DNA of 5,950 nt from Desulfobacteraceae bacterium (GTDB lineage: Bacteria; Desulfobacterota; Desulfobacteria; Desulfobacterales; Desulfobacteraceae), in contig JAABSK010000181.1 in NCBI GenBank assembly GCA_011390435.1, positions 1 through 5,950 on the forward strand, written 5' to 3'. Numbering within the stretch: position 1 is the stretch's first letter; each line of letters starts with the position of its first letter. Positions 5,097 to 5,950 of the stretch are shown piece by piece. The notes beneath the pieces are model-generated. The model ran no database searches and was not told where the DNA came from. It saw only the letters and a program-made list of their open reading frames with translations. The position numbers and the translations under genes are program-made.

Positions 5097-5950
5097 ATGA
5101 AAAACAGTGTGTTTTATGGTGTTACCGTTGTGATCTGGGGCTCGACATGGCTGGCAATCAAATTTCAGCTGGGAACGGTGGATCCCATGATCTCTGTAGT
5201 ATACCGGTTCGGCCTTGCCGCAGCCTTGCTGATCGCGTTTTGCACGCTCCGGGGACGGTCCATGCGCTTTGGTGCGGCCGAACATTTTTTTATGGCACTG
5301 ATGGGTATTTTGCTGTTTTCCGTGAACTACTGGCTGGTATACCTGGCAGAAGGCTATATCACCAGCGGTCTGATGGCGGTTGTGTTTTCCGCTATTGTTT
5401 TCATGAACATTGCCAATGGATCGATTTTTTTAAAAGCACCAATGGACAAAAAGATGCTGGTGGGCGCCATGATCGGCATTGCAGGGATTTTCCTGATTTT
5501 CATGCCGGAAATTCAATCGTTTGATTTCACCGACAATGGAATGCTGGGAATTTCCATTGGGCTGGGCAGTGTGGTCCTGGCCTCCCTTGGCAATATCACC
5601 TCTGCCGTTAACAGCCGGCGAAGGATTCCCATTCTCCAGGCCAATGCTTTTGGAATGGCGTATGGTGCTGTTTTTCTGGCCCTGGTGGCACTGATTTCCG
5701 GCAGGGAATTCACGTTTTCACTGTCCATTCCCTATATCAGTTCCCTGTTTTACCTGGCGGTATTCGGATCAATTATCGCGTTTGGCTGCTATTTGACCCT
5801 GATCCGTTCCATCGGCCCGGACAAGGCATCGTATGCGATTATGGTGGTTCCGCTGGTGGCACTGGTACTCTCATCTCTTTTTGAAGACTATGCCTGGAAC
5901 TATCCTGCGATTGCCGGACTGATCCTGGTGGTGGCTGGCAATTATCTGGC
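5097..5950 (+). CDS. DMT-superfamily (EamA-type) transporter, C-terminus beyond the window
   Basis: Inner-membrane small-molecule permease of the drug/metabolite transporter superfamily. ATG at 5097 is preceded by AGGA (5086-5089) at 7 nt, and the frame stays open for 284 codons to the edge. The family is usually about 290-310 residues, so only the tail is missing. The N-terminus has the EamA signature WGSTW (14-18) followed by a loop and R37 in VVYRFGLAAALL. Alternating hydrophobic segments give nine to ten helices in two EamA repeats. The second half shows the repeat-2 pattern (FGSIIAFGCYLTLIRSIG, then DKASYAIMVVPLVALVLSSL). Substrates in the family include amino acids, amines and other metabolites and cannot be told from sequence. 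Divergence from a MocR regulator suggests control by it and a substrate linked to an amino compound or to vitamin B6 (inference). Confidence 0.95.
   Translation, partial: MKNSVFYGVTVVIWGSTWLAIKFQLGTVDPMISVVYRFGLAAALLIAFCTLRGRSMRFGAAEHFFMALMGILLFSVNYWLVYLAEGYITSGLMAVVFSAIVFMNIANGSIFLKAPMDKKMLVGAMIGIAGIFLIFMPEIQSFDFTDNGMLGISIGLGSVVLASLGNITSAVNSRRRIPILQANAFGMAYGAVFLALVALISGREFTFSLSIPYISSLFYLAVFGSIIAFGCYLTLIRSIGPDKASYAIMVVPLVALVLSSLFEDYAWNYPAIAGLILVVAGNYL

Noticed and set aside
5089..5100. ATG AGA AAA TGA just before the transporter start
   Set aside because: A three-codon frame overlapping the start region; the ATG at 5097 has the ribosome-binding site at normal spacing and the EamA N-terminus.

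Overview
The window looks like chromosomal DNA of a Gram-negative bacterium with a two-membrane envelope. It has moderate GC, AT-rich intergenic regions, a sigma-54 activator, a Sec-exported protein and a lipoprotein. The style fits Desulfobacterota (a Desulfobacter- or Desulfotignum-like sulfate reducer), but that placement is an inference from general resemblance. No RNA gene, insertion sequence, CRISPR array or phage gene was found. Coding density is high.

Left half (1-3565). A minus-strand operon encodes a membrane sensor histidine kinase (2492-981) and, 6 bp after its stop, a sigma-54-dependent response regulator with receiver and AAA+ domains (974 to beyond the left edge). Divergent from it across a 203-bp intergenic region is a plus-strand pair of small exported paralogues. 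The first is a cleaved periplasmic protein (2696-3067) and the second a lipoprotein (3089-3493); both have a helical domain that I recognise as DUF4168-like. The intergenic region carries a well-spaced -24/-12 (sigma-54) promoter at 2607-2623 facing the small genes. About 100 bp upstream of it lies a two-turn direct repeat, TGTMATGGCA, that could be the regulator's enhancer site. The simplest reading is a self-contained envelope-sensing unit: kinase senses, regulator activates sigma-54 polymerase, and two small envelope proteins are made. The layout resembles ZraP-ZraSR, with DUF4168-like proteins in the place of ZraP. This is the most interesting part of the window.

The small-gene operon and the next gene converge on a 58-bp gap that holds a nested hairpin (3500-3565), probably a shared terminator.

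Right half (3552-5950). A MocR-type regulator (GntR winged helix fused to an aminotransferase-like PLP domain, 4991-3552) is divergent from a DMT/EamA-family transporter (5097 to beyond the right edge). The 105-bp space between them has a perfect 13-bp direct repeat with a 22-bp period and a second, 10-bp repeat with a 31-bp period. Both are candidate operators. The likely arrangement is a PLP- or amino-compound-responsive regulator controlling an exporter or importer of unknown substrate.
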